Below, piece by piece: positions 1 through 5,379 of a stretch of DNA of 7,270 bases. Position numbers and translations under genes: made by a program. This DNA is from an uncultured Lachnospiraceae bacterium (lineage in GTDB: Bacteria; Bacillota_A; Clostridia; Lachnospirales; Lachnospiraceae). Every line of letters starts with the position of its first letter. The first letter of the stretch is position 1. The notes below the pieces were generated by a model that saw only the letters and a list, made by a program, of their open reading frames with translations, was not told the origin of the DNA and did no database searches. The stretch lies in NCBI GenBank assembly GCA_947175285.1, contig CAMWMM010000246.1, forward strand, positions 1-7,270, written 5' to 3'.

Positions 1-50
1 GCTGCTTTAGCAGCACATCAAACCTACCGGCTTTAGCCGGTAGTGGTTGA
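1..50 (+). repeat. Paired hairpins, candidate 3' end of an IS200/IS605-type element
   Basis: Two perfect hairpins share a TTTA loop: GCTGC-TTTA-GCAGC (1-14) and an 8-bp stem CTACCGGC-TTTA-GCCGGTAG (24-43). They are followed by TGGTTGAG. IS200/IS605 elements are bounded by subterminal hairpins rather than terminal inverted repeats, and the 3' end of their TnpB guide RNA lies there, so the arrangement suits such an end. No transposase or tnpB coding sequence is visible because the window starts here. A simple REP-like palindrome or a tandem terminator is the alternative. Any boundary near base 50 is a guess. Confidence 0.4.
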
Positions 51-161
51 GTATGGAATCCCAAAGGCAATTTTGAGCAATGGTTAGAAGAACAGATGAA
101 AGAGTAGCTCTGAATGTATCGAACTGGCAGCAGTCGAACAGAAATTTACATAAGTAGAATG

Positions 162-193
162 AAAGGCATATGCAATGGAGCACATGCCTTTTT
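162..193 (+). terminator. Rho-independent terminator
   Basis: The arms AAAGGCATATG (162-172) and CACATGCCTTT (181-191) pair with one A-C mismatch around an 8-base loop. A T-rich tract (TTTTTCTTTT, 189-198) follows on the plus strand, so it best ends transcription coming from the left. Because A residues precede the stem it may also act weakly on the opposite strand, where it lies directly after the Uma2 gene, whose stop is at 201-203. Confidence 0.7.
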
Positions 194-200
194 CTTTTGC

Positions 201-767
201 TCAGATATTCAGTAACTCGGCAATATCTGAGAAGTTGATGTACAGATCATCATAGATATTAACCTTGATTGTGGATTCAAAGGAATACTGGATGTTTAGC
301 AAATCTCCCTCGAAATAGTTGACCGTTACCATTCGGCGTTTCGGATCCACAATCCAGTATTCCCGGACACCGTAATTTTTGTAGTAGTATGCTTTCCGGA
401 TATAATCATCTGACGGATTGCCGGGGGAAACAATTTCAATGATGAAATCCGGGGCGCCGTTGCAGCGCTTCCCATCCAGTTTATCCTTGTCACAGATAAC
501 CATAATGTCAGGTTGAACAATCGTAAGAGGCTTGTCGGACAGCTTTACATCAAACGGAGCACTGAACACTTGACATAATCCTTTTTTGTTTTTGATGTAG
601 TTATAGAGGATATTTGATAACTCCATAGATAGTGTCTGGTGTATCTGTGACGGGCTGGCCATATCATAGACAACATTCTCAAAGACTTCTACTCGCCTGT
701 TTTCTGGAAGAGCTTCGTACTGTTCCAAGGTGTTGATTTCCGGTTGTGGCTGTAATGCTGGTGGCAT
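201..767 (-). CDS. Uma2 family (DUF820) endonuclease-like protein
   Basis: The gene encodes a 188-residue protein of the Uma2/DUF820 family, which has a PD-(D/E)XK restriction-endonuclease-like fold; the cellular role of the family is unknown. Recognisable blocks, numbered from the chosen start, are VEVFENVVYDM (about 26-36), the first catalytic Asp in VQPDIMV (D87), the acidic block PDFIIEIVSP with E111, a following Lys (K125) in IRKAYYY, and REYWIVDP near 135-142. All the expected active-site residues are present, so the protein is probably intact. I chose the ATG at 767 because GGAAG lies 8 bases upstream and the best promoter -10 (799-804) lies downstream of the longer possible start at 812, which also lacks a ribosome site. 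It is monocistronic, with its own promoter, and ends next to the terminator at 162-193. Such genes are often multicopy and scattered among mobile DNA. Confidence 0.85.
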   Translation of the reverse strand: MPPALQPQPEINTLEQYEALPENRRVEVFENVVYDMASPSQIHQTLSMELSNILYNYIKNKKGLCQVFSAPFDVKLSDKPLTIVQPDIMVICDKDKLDGKRCNGAPDFIIEIVSPGNPSDDYIRKAYYYKNYGVREYWIVDPKRRMVTVNYFEGDLLNIQYSFESTIKVNIYDDLYINFSDIAELLNI

Positions 768-798
768 AATATACACTTCCTTTCTGGTATTGTATGCA

Positions 799-839
799 GT
801 TATATGTGTCATATTCGCGTATTGTCATTTATTGACAAT
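799..839 (-). promoter_or_regulatory. Promoter of the Uma2 gene with overlapping palindrome
   Basis: On the minus strand ATGACA (828-823) and TATAAC (804-799) are separated by 18 bases and form a plausible sigma-A promoter, with transcription starting about 25 bases before the ATG at 767. A perfect inverted repeat, ATTGTCA-TTTAT-TGACAAT (821-839), covers the -35 element. Such placement is typical of a repressor operator, but the binding protein is unknown. Confidence 0.5.
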
Positions 840-900
840 GAATACAAGTACTACCTGCTGCCACATGACAGTAGTTTATTGCCAAGCGGCAGCAGTGTTG

Positions 901-1698
901 TTAAAAGCATGTCTCATAAAAACGGTTATTCCGAACCTCCTCAGACATAAAGTGACAGATATTGTAATCGCAATCCTGATATTTTGTCTGGAAGTGCCTG
1001 TCTATCATAGCGTAGTAAGCATCTGGATCATATTCAAGGCCATCCAGATTGTCAGAGCAGCATAAGAAGGAGTCTATAACAGAATCCATTGCCTTAGTAG
1101 ATAGTCTGGGGTGCTCTTTTCCAAAGGTCTTTTCATATACACTGTAATAGTATCTGATTATGCAATATAAGGGCTGCAGTCCTGTATGTCATAAGCCTCA
1201 CATGATTTGATGATCTGCTTTTCCAGGATGGAAGGATCGAAAGGAGTTTTAACAATTTGTTTTGAACGAATTCCCTTTAATCCTTCAACTCTCTTTGTAG
1301 CAGTCTTTGTGTAGTCTATAGTGACAAGTTGGCACTATCGAAGTGCCATTTTGGCACGATGCAAAAAGGGCATTTAGGGCACCGTAATCAATAGAGTACC
1401 ACTTTGTTTTATCAAAGTTAATTTTGTTGTAATTGGCAGATAGTAAAAAACCTGAATTTTCTAAGGTTGTAAAAATTCGTTTTAATGTTCTGATAGACCA
1501 GAATGGGAACTGCTCCTGCCATTGCTCATATGTGTGATATACCCAATAGTGACCATCAATGTAATCCTGCTGCCGTTGTTCTTTCCCTATGAGCCAGTAA
1601 TGGATTTGCTGCAATACAATAAATTCATTCAGTCCGATCAGCGTGGCAAGCTTGGGCATGACCAGCAGGGGGCGTTCATCAAGTAAAAGATTGTTCAA
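901..1698 (-). pseudogene. Phage/plasmid-type replication protein, broken by two frameshifts
   Basis: Three consecutive reading frames give one continuous protein of about 266 residues. Frame one starts at a TTG (1698), with AGGAGG ten bases upstream overlapping the previous stop. It encodes a winged-helix-like N-terminal domain of the kind found in phage and conjugative-element replication initiators: RPLLVMPKLATLIGLNE, IVLQQIHYWL, a QWQEQFPFWS block and a DKTKWYSIDY block. It stops at 1285 after YKES. One base shifted, the reading continues as VEGLKGIRSKQIVKTPFD and further to about 1160, where it hits TAA. A second shift restores the first frame and continues through SVYEKTFGKEHPRLSTKAM to the natural-looking end RNNRFYETCF and a stop at 901. 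The shifts (one extra base near 1288-1295, one missing near 1158-1166) cancel, but the stop codon at 1285 remains, so full-length protein is not expected. The N-terminal 137 residues could still be made. Exact family name not certain. Confidence 0.75.
1329..1357. repeat. Iteron-like TTGGCAC repeats inside the replication gene
   Basis: Within the replication pseudogene TTGGCAC occurs at 1329-1335 and 1351-1357 in direct orientation, with the inverted copy AGTGCCA at 1342-1348. They form two overlapping palindromes: TGGCACT-ATCGA-AGTGCCA (1330-1348) and GTGCCA-TTT-TGGCAC (1343-1357). In the protein this is the junction between the N-terminal domain and the C-terminal part. Many phage initiators carry their origin repeats at this place in their own gene, so this may be the remains of an origin. 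That role is inferred from position and symmetry only. Confidence 0.4.
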
Positions 1699-1712
1699 TA
1701 GTTTTGCGCCTC

Positions 1713-1958
1713 CTATTCCTCTGGGGCAGCAGGTCTTCTAATATCATCTTTGGTAAGAAGTACCTTTTGGGCATTATCTATTTCAAAGGCGAGCTGACAG
1801 TCAACGAAATCTGCTACCATGATTAGTTCGTCTGCAGAAAAGCTACCGCGTGCAAATTTATTTCTCATAGCCTGTTCACTGATGCCAAATAATTGAGCAA
1901 GTTCTTTGTATTTTTTGCCTTTCATACTGAGTAGTCCTTTTATTTTGTCACTGACCAT
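1713..1958 (-). CDS. Small XRE-like helix-turn-helix regulator
   Basis: The 81-residue protein is essentially one Cro/CI-type DNA-binding domain. The helix-turn-helix lies at about residues 16-37, with KELAQLFGISEQAMRNKFAR showing the usual LA..x.GIS...... pattern, followed by a third helix rich in acidic residues (SADELIMVADFV). A short C-terminal tail ends in RRPAAPEE. There is no dimerisation, peptidase or membrane domain. GAGGTG stands 5 bases before the ATG. The stop codon overlaps the AGGAGG of the downstream replication gene, so the two were translated as a unit. The promoter at 1991-2019 faces leftwards and is divergent from the phage-type promoter at 2062-2090, the layout of a repressor controlling its own region. 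It probably binds the repeats at 2037-2087, but that is an inference. Confidence 0.8.
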   Translation of the reverse strand: MVSDKIKGLLSMKGKKYKELAQLFGISEQAMRNKFARGSFSADELIMVADFVDCQLAFEIDNAQKVLLTKDDIRRPAAPEE

Positions 1959-1990
1959 ATTGACACCTCTCTTTCATTTTTTATGCTGCT

Positions 1991-2019
1991 ATTATACAAC
2001 AATTGAGACATTTTTGCAA
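1991..2019 (-). promoter_or_regulatory. Leftward promoter of the HTH gene
   Basis: On the minus strand TTGCAA (2019-2014) is separated by exactly 17 bases from a perfect TATAAT (1996-1991). The HTH ribosome site GAGGTG and ATG follow 20-30 bases downstream. The perfect -10 and ideal spacing make this a convincing sigma-A promoter. Confidence 0.75.
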
Positions 2020-2036
2020 TCAAAAAAATATAGAAC

Positions 2037-2087
2037 GTAATCGAAAAAGTGTAAAAAGTGCTTGACATTGTAACTGAAAAAGTGTAA
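2037..2087. promoter_or_regulatory. Operator-like direct repeats in the divergent region
   Basis: Two 18-base direct repeats of the form GTAA-NN-GAAAAAGTGTAA start at 2037 and 2070, 33 bases apart, about three helical turns, so they lie on the same face of the DNA. The second copy fills the spacer and the start of the -10 of the rightward promoter. A third partial copy, AAAAAGTG, lies at 2053-2060. A protein bound here would block the rightward promoter; the nearby HTH protein is the obvious candidate. Confidence 0.55.
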
Positions 2088-2090
2088 TAT
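2062..2090 (+). promoter_or_regulatory. Rightward promoter of the HIRAN/phage block
   Basis: A perfect TTGACA (2062-2067), a 17-base spacer and TAATAT (2085-2090) form a strong sigma-A promoter. An AAAGGAG ribosome site follows at 2117-2123. It would drive the chimeric HIRAN-terminase gene and the phage genes after it. Confidence 0.8.
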
Positions 2091-2170
2091 GTAATCATAA
2101 GCAAAACATATTATAGAAAGGAGCAAACCTCATTAAAAATATAAGCACAATCCGTTGGGCGGTAGCAACA

Positions 2171-2836
2171 ATGGCAAACCAGTTACACAAGCTCGGCTAT
2201 ACACTTTCAAAGGCATTCAAAACAGCCTGGACAAGAGTTAAGGAAGGCATGACAGTAAAGGCTCAGGGCGTGACATTCGGTAACAGACAGGGTTTATTGC
2301 AGTTCATAGCAGGAAGAAAGCCGGAAGAGCTCACCACATACCTGAAAAGGGACAGGGCAAACACATTCGATAAATACGCGGTGGCTGTAGTGATAGGTAT
2401 AAAAGGAATTGGATATGCGCACATCGGATATCTGCCAAAAGGCTTATCGCAAAGTCTGGCAGGTATAATAGATAAAGGGATTGCATTGCAGGCAGATACG
2501 GAAGTGATTGGCGGCTACAGCTATTATAACAATCTGACCACACATATGTGGGCGGTTTTGCGGGATTTGTTGGAAAATAAGCAGATTGAGTTAGAAGATG
2601 ATGCAGATACATTTGCACAATTGTCTATCAGAAAATATTTTATGGCGTCTAACGGAAAACTAGAGCTCGAAAGCAAAAAGGAGATGAAAAAGCGCGGGGT
2701 AAGCTCTCCTGATAGGGCAGATGCTGCAGCACTTTCTACGTACCTTGGGAAAGTAAAGAAATATACGGGAAGTGCACCTGATAAAGAAGCGATGAACAGG
2801 CTAAACAAATCAAGCTACTGGAAAAACGGAAAGTGA
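2171..2836 (+). CDS. Chimera: HIRAN-domain protein fused to terminase large subunit C-terminus
   Basis: The 221-residue product joins two unrelated proteins in frame. Residues 1 to about 120 look like a small phage-type HIRAN protein: GYTLSKAFKTAW near the start, VTFGNRQ, then the HIRAN core around LKRDRANTFDKYAVAVV and GYAHIGYLPK. HIRAN domains bind DNA ends and occur in repair and phage proteins. From about residue 121 (MWAVLRDLLENKQIELEDD, then KKEMKKRGVSSPDRADAAAL) the sequence is the end of a large terminase, the tail of its RNase H-like nuclease domain. The Walker ATPase part and most of the nuclease are missing, so packaging activity is impossible. The next gene is the portal, the normal neighbour of a terminase. 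The best explanation is a deletion removing everything between an early gene and the packaging module. The ATG at 2171 has no clear ribosome site. An in-frame ATT at 2132, 8 bases after GGAG (2120-2123), is a possible rare start and would add 13 residues (KNISTIRWAVAT after the initiator) that read well with the family. Confidence 0.75.
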   Translation: MANQLHKLGYTLSKAFKTAWTRVKEGMTVKAQGVTFGNRQGLLQFIAGRKPEELTTYLKRDRANTFDKYAVAVVIGIKGIGYAHIGYLPKGLSQSLAGIIDKGIALQADTEVIGGYSYYNNLTTHMWAVLRDLLENKQIELEDDADTFAQLSIRKYFMASNGKLELESKKEMKKRGVSSPDRADAAALSTYLGKVKKYTGSAPDKEAMNRLNKSSYWKNGK

Positions 2837-2847
2837 GGTGATGGCTG

Positions 2848-3495
2848 ATGGCGGGCAGTAAAGAAATAGGCCGGATAGGACAACGCAGATATGGAGGAAC
2901 CATTTACGAAGAGTTCCTGCATGAGTTGAGAGGCAAAAGAGGAATAGAAGTTTATCGAGAAATGTCTGAGAATGATGATATAGTAGGAGCTATTCTCTTT
3001 GCAATTGAAATGCTGGTAAGACAATGCAATTGGAATATTGAGCCTGGAGGCGATACGGCAAGGGACAAAGAGGCAGCCGAGTTTGTGAAAAGTTGCATGG
3101 GTGATATGCAGGACACATGGATTGATACTATATCAGAAATCTTGTCTTTTCTCACTTACGGATGGAGCTTTCATGAGATTGTGTATAAGCGGCGCATGGG
3201 AAACACAAATGATTCACGGACAAAGAGCAAGTTCAGCGATGGTCTGATTGGGTGGAAAAAACTACCGATTAGGGCGCAGGAGACTCTTTACCAGTGGGAA
3301 TATGACAATGAGGATAATTTACTGGGAATGACGCAGATGCCCCCCCGGACTTTGGGACATTTACTATTCCCATGGAAAAGGCGCTGTTGTTTCGAACAAA
3401 AAGTCGGAAGAATAATCCAGAGGGCCGGAGTATTCTAAGAAATGCATATCGTTCATGGTATTTTAAGAGAAGAATACAAGAGATTGAAGGTATCG
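2848..3495 (+). pseudogene. Phage portal protein (DUF935/Mu gp29-like), frameshifted and 3'-truncated
   Basis: The N-terminal half of a DUF935-type portal protein, the ring through which DNA enters the capsid. Diagnostic blocks are GRIGQRRYGG, VYREMSENDDIVGAILFAIE, LSFLTYGWSFHEIVYKRR and GLIGWKKLPIRAQETL. The ATG at 2848 follows GAGGTG by 7 bases, 11 bases after the terminase stop. Inside a run of seven C (3340-3346) one C appears to be missing: as written the frame runs into a stop at 3438 with an unportal-like tail. With eight C it continues as PPPDFGTFTIPMEKALLF, NPEGRSILRNAYRSWYF and QEIEGIG. After that Gly the usual portal sequence ceases and unrelated residues follow, so the C-terminal half is also gone. 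Normal family members are around 450-550 residues; about 216 are left here. Confidence 0.8.
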
Positions 3496-3659
3496 GTATG
3501 CAGAACAGGGCAAAGCTGTGGCGGGAGGACTACGATAAACTAAAAAAAGAAGTATCAGCAGAATCCTGCAGTATGCCGCAGTTCAGAAATGGAACACATA
3601 GCAAGCCTCCGTATTTTTATACTGGTATGCAGCAGAATGAAAGGGCGAGGAACGGATGA
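3496..3659 (+). pseudogene. 3' fragment of an unidentified phage connector-region gene
   Basis: In frame with the distal part of the portal remnant, about 54 residues (MQNRAKLWREDYDKLKKE onward, ending ERARNG) do not look like portal. Its TGA (3657-3659) overlaps the ATG of the next gene (ATGA), as in a genuine phage operon, so this is probably the true 3' end of the gene that originally preceded the head-closure gene, joined to the portal by a deletion. The family is not recognisable from so short a piece; a head-tail connector is the positional guess. Confidence 0.45.
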
Positions 3660-4012
3660 ACAATACGAGGATGATGTATATAAGACCGGGGAATCTGTTC
3701 AAAGACTTCATCATTGAAAGGAATAAGCAGGTAGTGACAAGCACAGGAAGGGTAGCAAATAGCCATACTGGTGATGGGACAAAGACCTTGATGGGGTGTC
3801 TCGTTGAGGCATCAGACGAAGAGCGGACGAACCACAGCCAAAAAGACCACATTGTTACTCATACTATCGTGCAGGCTGGAAGTCCAAAGGCAAAGAGAAC
3901 TGATAAGCTGGTACTTGGAGAGCGTGTGTTTTATATTGTTGACATTGACGATGCTGGTTCGCTCGGCATATCAACGATATATTATGCTGAGGAAAGGCGG
4001 GACGTGAAATGA
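3656..4012 (+). CDS. Putative phage head-closure / head-tail joining protein
   Basis: A 118-residue soluble protein without signal peptide or membrane segment. It has the size, position and flavour of head-closure proteins of tailed phages, which seal the connector after packaging. It begins MNNTRMMYIRPGNLFKDF and has a beta-rich C-terminal half with KLVLGERVFYIVDIDDAGSLG and a closing YYAEERR. The ATG overlaps the preceding stop and GAGG lies 5 bases upstream; its own TGA overlaps the ATG of the HK97-gp10-like gene, showing tight translational coupling. The assignment rests mainly on gene order (before HK97-gp10 and a tail-terminator-like gene). The reading frame is intact, although its capsid partners are absent from the window. 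Confidence 0.5.
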   Translation: MNNTRMMYIRPGNLFKDFIIERNKQVVTSTGRVANSHTGDGTKTLMGCLVEASDEERTNHSQKDHIVTHTIVQAGSPKAKRTDKLVLGERVFYIVDIDDAGSLGISTIYYAEERRDVK

Positions 4013-4468
4013 AATTATGGGCAGATGGCAAGAACGGGAGTTCTGGAAGTGCTATCAGGGCAACTATAAAGGAACAAGTGTCGGATATTAACCATAAGGT
4101 AATTTCAAGAGGTGTCCGTGCAGTAAATGCAATCAGGAATGCTGAACTGGAGGTGTTAAAAGGACAGCGAAGTGGAAAGGTTTATAGAAAACCTTTTACC
4201 AAACATGCAACATATACGGCATCAGCTCCAGGAGAGTCACCGGCCAGACGCACAGGGAATCTCCGTATGAACTGGAATGGACAGGTGAGGAGTGAGAATT
4301 CTTCTAATGGCGGGGTTGCTATTGTTGGCAGAACTGGAAAGTCAGGAATCATATGCTGCTCCCCTGGAAAATGGAACGTCCAACATGGCTCCCAGACCGT
4401 TTGTGGAGAAAATCAAGGAGAAGGCTGCGCCAGAAATCCAGAAGATTTACAGCGAGCCTTACACATAG
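4009..4468 (+). pseudogene. HK97 gp10-like phage protein, frameshifted
   Basis: The first 110 or so codons encode a protein of the HK97 gp10 type, small proteins of the head-tail/tail-completion region, with RKPFTKHATYTASAPGESPA and RRTGNLRMNW as recognisable pieces followed by VAIVGRTGKS. As written, the frame then goes into a Cys/Trp-rich tail to a stop at 4494, overlapping the next gene. One base shifted, near 4336-4350, the reading becomes ESYAAPLENGTSNMAPRPFV, the hallmark C-terminal motif of the family (Y.. LE.GT..M.PRPF), then EKIKEKAAPEIQKIYSEPYT and TAG at 4466-4468. That stop lies exactly at the ribosome site AGGAGG of the next gene, confirming the original end. One extra base or two missing bases explain the change. 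Confidence 0.8.
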
Positions 4469-4481
4469 GAGGTAGAGCAAT

Positions 4482-4817
4482 ATGGCACTGGTGACAGAAA
4501 AGTCAAGAGCAGCCTTTGACTTGACTGAAATTGAGCGCGGGCATCTGCTTTGGGGCAGGCATCATATATGGAATGAAGGGAGAGCAGGGTTTGTGACATC
4601 AGCAACAGAGGATCGGCTGATCGTGCAGTATTATCCCGGCATTGGAAATGTAACAAATCATTTTATTATCCCTGTGACTGAGGCAGTAGACGGACAATGG
4701 GAAATTAGGTGGTCTGCTGATATGGCTGAGATAAAGGAATACGGAATAGTGGCAGATGGGGAGCAGCAGGAAGCGGAAGGAGCAAAGGACAATGATACTG
4801 GAGGAATTGATTCATAA
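4482..4817 (+). CDS. Phage protein resembling DUF5026
   Basis: A 111-residue protein of unknown function. The core IERGHLLWGRHHIWNEGRAGFV, VQYYPGIGNVTNHFIIP and WEIRWSADM resemble the small phage proteins grouped as DUF5026, recognised from memory rather than by a search. The C-terminal 25 residues are acidic and low in complexity (GEQQEAEGAKDNDTGG). AGGAGG lies 9 bases before the ATG, and the 3' end overlaps the next gene by 26 bases. Its place between gp10-like and terminator-like genes suggests a structural or assembly role in the connector/tail region. The frame is intact. Confidence 0.6.
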   Translation: MALVTEKSRAAFDLTEIERGHLLWGRHHIWNEGRAGFVTSATEDRLIVQYYPGIGNVTNHFIIPVTEAVDGQWEIRWSADMAEIKEYGIVADGEQQEAEGAKDNDTGGIDS

Positions 4818-5274
4818 GAGGTTTGTTGATTCAGAGAACCTCATAAAGCACTTGGCTCTGTTCAGTGGGGGATCTGCTGTTTTCAGTCCAGAGCCACCGG
4901 ATGAAAGTCAGGAAGGGTGGGGTGGAAACACTCAGTACCCACAGGTAATTTACAATTTTGACCTGCAGGCGAATGAGGAAAGGCATAGTGCCGGTACATT
5001 ATCCGTATCGCTGCTATGCCAGAATACAACGGAAATCACCCCGGAGACGATTGAGCCCCTGGTGAGGGACTGTTTACGGGATGTAATCTTGAAGCCGGTA
5101 GAAGGTACACCCTACTGTTTTGCGTGGGCGAGGACAGACGCATTTACCATAGACGAAAAGAAAGGAAATGTCACAATAGGAAGTGAAATACGGTTTGACA
5201 TCCTGGAATACCCTTCATGGGAAACGTCTGACCCAGATCCGATAATGGCGGTTAATAAGTACATAAGGAAGTGA
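4792..5274 (+). CDS. Putative phage tail-terminator / tail-completion protein
   Basis: A 160-residue intact protein. By position after an HK97-gp10-like gene, by length, and by an opening MILEELIHKRFVDSENLIKHL followed by a beta-rich middle (QVIYNFDLQANEE, GTLSVSLLCQN) and a closing IRFDILEYPSWETSDPDP, it is probably the tail terminator or completion protein that caps the tail tube. I chose the ATG at 4792, not 4756, because AGGAG lies 9 bases upstream and a start so overlapping the previous stop is usual in phage operons. The sheath or tube gene that should follow is missing: the stop at 5272-5274 is the end of the recognisable phage block. Function is inferred from context; no catalytic motif is present. 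Confidence 0.5.
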   Translation: MILEELIHKRFVDSENLIKHLALFSGGSAVFSPEPPDESQEGWGGNTQYPQVIYNFDLQANEERHSAGTLSVSLLCQNTTEITPETIEPLVRDCLRDVILKPVEGTPYCFAWARTDAFTIDEKKGNVTIGSEIRFDILEYPSWETSDPDPIMAVNKYIRK

Positions 5275-5292
5275 AAAAGTATAATTTCTTAC

Positions 5293-5338
5293 ACAAATGT
5301 CAAAAAAATATATTTGAGTAAAAAATATTGACAAATGT
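5293..5338. promoter_or_regulatory. Repeat pair flanking the HTH-PIN promoter
   Basis: ACAAATGT occurs at 5293-5300 and 5331-5338, and TGTCAA (5298-5303) is the inverted complement of TTGACA (5328-5333), the -35 of the promoter. A protein binding either symmetry would sit on the promoter, so this is a candidate autoregulatory operator for the HTH-PIN protein. The region is very AT-rich, so chance resemblance is possible. Confidence 0.3.
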
Positions 5339-5355
5339 AAAAAGAACGGTATAAT
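5328..5355 (+). promoter_or_regulatory. Promoter of the HTH-PIN / PIN-kinase operon
   Basis: A perfect TTGACA (5328-5333), a 16-base spacer and a perfect TATAAT (5350-5355) are followed by AAAGGCGGTGG (5365-5375) and the ATG at 5380. No terminator is evident between the two downstream genes, so both should be on one transcript. Confidence 0.8.
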
Positions 5356-5379
5356 AATATTAAGAAAGGCGGTGGAACA

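Noticed and set aside
768..812. Longer start for the Uma2 protein at 812
   Set aside because: No ribosome site precedes it, and the likely -10 element lies inside the added segment.
855..895. Inverted repeat CTGCTGCC / GGCAGCAG with a 25-base loop, considered as terminator of the replication gene
   Set aside because: No T tract follows on either strand and the loop is long, so a terminator is not supported.
730..1065. Plus-strand open frame of 111 codons
   Set aside because: It lies opposite the Uma2 start and the replication pseudogene, has no ribosome site, and its hydrophobic, Cys-rich product is typical of an antisense shadow.
1285..1698. Reading the 137-residue frame as a complete gene
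   Set aside because: Recognisable protein continues in the shifted frame right after the stop, so it is a truncated piece of a longer gene.
2331..2808. Minus-strand open frames at 2331-2618 and 2524-2808
   Set aside because: Antisense to the HIRAN-terminase gene, with no ribosome sites and no family resemblance.
2841..2861. ATG at 2841 as portal start
   Set aside because: It gives only six codons (MADGGQ) and overlaps the spacing between the ribosome site and the true start at 2848.
3804..4007. 67-codon plus-strand frame
   Set aside because: Overlaps the intact head-closure-like gene in another frame, and no ribosome site is present.
4756..4791. Upstream start of the tail-terminator-like gene
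   Set aside because: The added MGSSRKRKEQRT is read from the coding region of the previous gene; the ATG at 4792 has the better ribosome site.
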